From positions 248,001-312,000 of the forward strand of contig CAVXUX010000001.1 in the NCBI GenBank assembly GCA_963765135.1: a stretch of DNA of 64,000 bases. Reading direction: 5' to 3'. Source of the stretch: JACVRW01 sp963765135 (GTDB lineage Bacteria > Actinomycetota > Thermoleophilia > Solirubrobacterales > Thermoleophilaceae). Each line of letters begins with the position of its first letter. Position 1 is the stretch's first letter. Shown one piece after another: positions 63,467-64,000 of this stretch. Position numbers and translations under genes: made by a program. The notes beneath the pieces are model-generated. The model worked only from the letters and a program-made list of their open reading frames with translations, made no database searches and was not told where the DNA came from.

Positions 63467-64000
63467 ATGAGCCAACGGCTTGGCATGAGCGCTCCGGTCA
63501 ACAGCAAGCGGCTGAACCCACGCAGGCGTGAGATCCTCGAGGCGACCCTGCGCGTGATCGGCGAAGGCGGCGTCAACAGCGTCACGCACCGCGCCGTGGC
63601 ACAGGAGGCGCGCGTCGCGCTGGCCTCGACGACGTACTACTTCGACTCCAAGGACGCGCTCGTCGAGGAGGCCCTGGAGCTGATGATCGCCCGATCGATC
63701 GAGGACGTGCGCCGCTTCACCGCCTGCTCGGACCGCATCACGCACGACGGAGCTGATCGACTCGGATCGTGGGGTTCGCCGACGCGCAGATCAACGATCC
63801 GCTCGCCTTCCTGACCGCGCAGTACGAGCTGATGCTGGAGGCCGGCCGGCGTGAGTACCTGCACCCGCTCGCCCGCCGCTGGACGATCGCCTACATGGAC
63901 GGCTTCAACCATCTGGTCCAGAGTGCCGGGCTGCCCACGCCCGAGCGGGCCGCCGAGATGATCACGAACTTCGTCGAGGGAGCACTGCTCAACCACGTCA
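63467..64000 (+). CDS. TetR-family transcriptional regulator (partial, two frame breaks)
   Basis: The N-terminal DNA-binding domain is clear: RREILEATLRVIGEGGVNSV then THRAVAQEARVALASTTYYF, with KDALVEEALELM. +1 changes near 63750 (GAC-G-GAG) and 63767 (TCG-G-ATC) must be removed, after which the ligand-binding domain continues (FLTAQYELMLEAGRREYLHP, LARRWTIAYMDGFNHLVQSA) and leaves the window at 64000. ATG 63467 or 63485. Its likely target is the divergent amine oxidase. Confidence 0.85.

Overview
The window is a stretch of a GC-rich bacterial chromosome (G or C at most third codon positions, many GTG starts). The gene content points to an actinomycete of the Thermoleophilia/Solirubrobacterales type: an actinobacterial-style S6-SSB-S18-L9-DnaB cluster with a long acidic S6 tail, tandem SnoaL-like genes, and PIG-V-like, RDD and PrsW membrane proteins. 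The placement is an inference from content, not a measured phylogeny. There is no rRNA gene, CRISPR array, transposase or integrase.

Layout. 1-7.9 kb is a surface polysaccharide locus: a polymerase/ligase-like membrane protein, initiating sugar-phosphate transferase, two GT4 glycosyltransferases, a Wzz-tyrosine kinase fusion and a Wzx-type flippase. 7.9-12 kb holds cobA-hemD, a SAM hydrolase, birA and a flavin monooxygenase. 12-18.5 kb holds a large DEAH helicase, then a TlpA lipoprotein, a GNAT enzyme, galT, an unknown gene and thiI. 18.5-20.6 kb is a small accessory island at tRNA-Arg(CCT): a 45-bp direct repeat made of the tRNA 5' half and a short flank brackets a truncated secreted peptide, three intact tandem SnoaL-like genes and a fourth broken one. 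20.6-34.2 kb carries an M28 peptidase, an enoyl-CoA hydratase, a GGDEF/EAL protein, nudC, pyrE, an L,D-transpeptidase, a CPBP protease, a HAD hydrolase, a PIG-V-like transferase, MscS, a class A PBP and thiL. 34-42.5 kb carries an M28-like membrane protein, a two-component system followed by an HtrA lipoprotein, an RsbW-like ATPase, and a TreT-like plus GT20 pair. 43-48.7 kb is the rpsF-ssb-rpsR-rplI-dnaB-loader-purA block. 48.7-53.8 kb (minus strand) matches most of a UDP-diacetamido-uronic acid pathway (2-epimerase, 6-dehydrogenase, Gfo/Idh oxidoreductase, left-handed beta-helix acetyltransferase). 54-64 kb has a class IV aminotransferase, a GntR regulator with pyruvate dehydrogenase E1 alpha/beta, a CBS protein, a degenerate GGDEF protein, a NarL-type two-component pair, PrsW, a flavin amine oxidase and a divergent TetR regulator that runs off the right edge.

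A window-wide oddity: about 18 otherwise well-conserved genes carry reading-frame breaks, some 29 in all. All but one have the sense of one extra base. I annotate these genes at full length and note the breaks. Systematic sequence error is the simplest explanation, but the one-sided sense deserves a check. The best candidates for something new are the tRNA-Arg island with its SnoaL array, the helicase-loader-like ATPase beside dnaB, and the recurrent +1 breaks.
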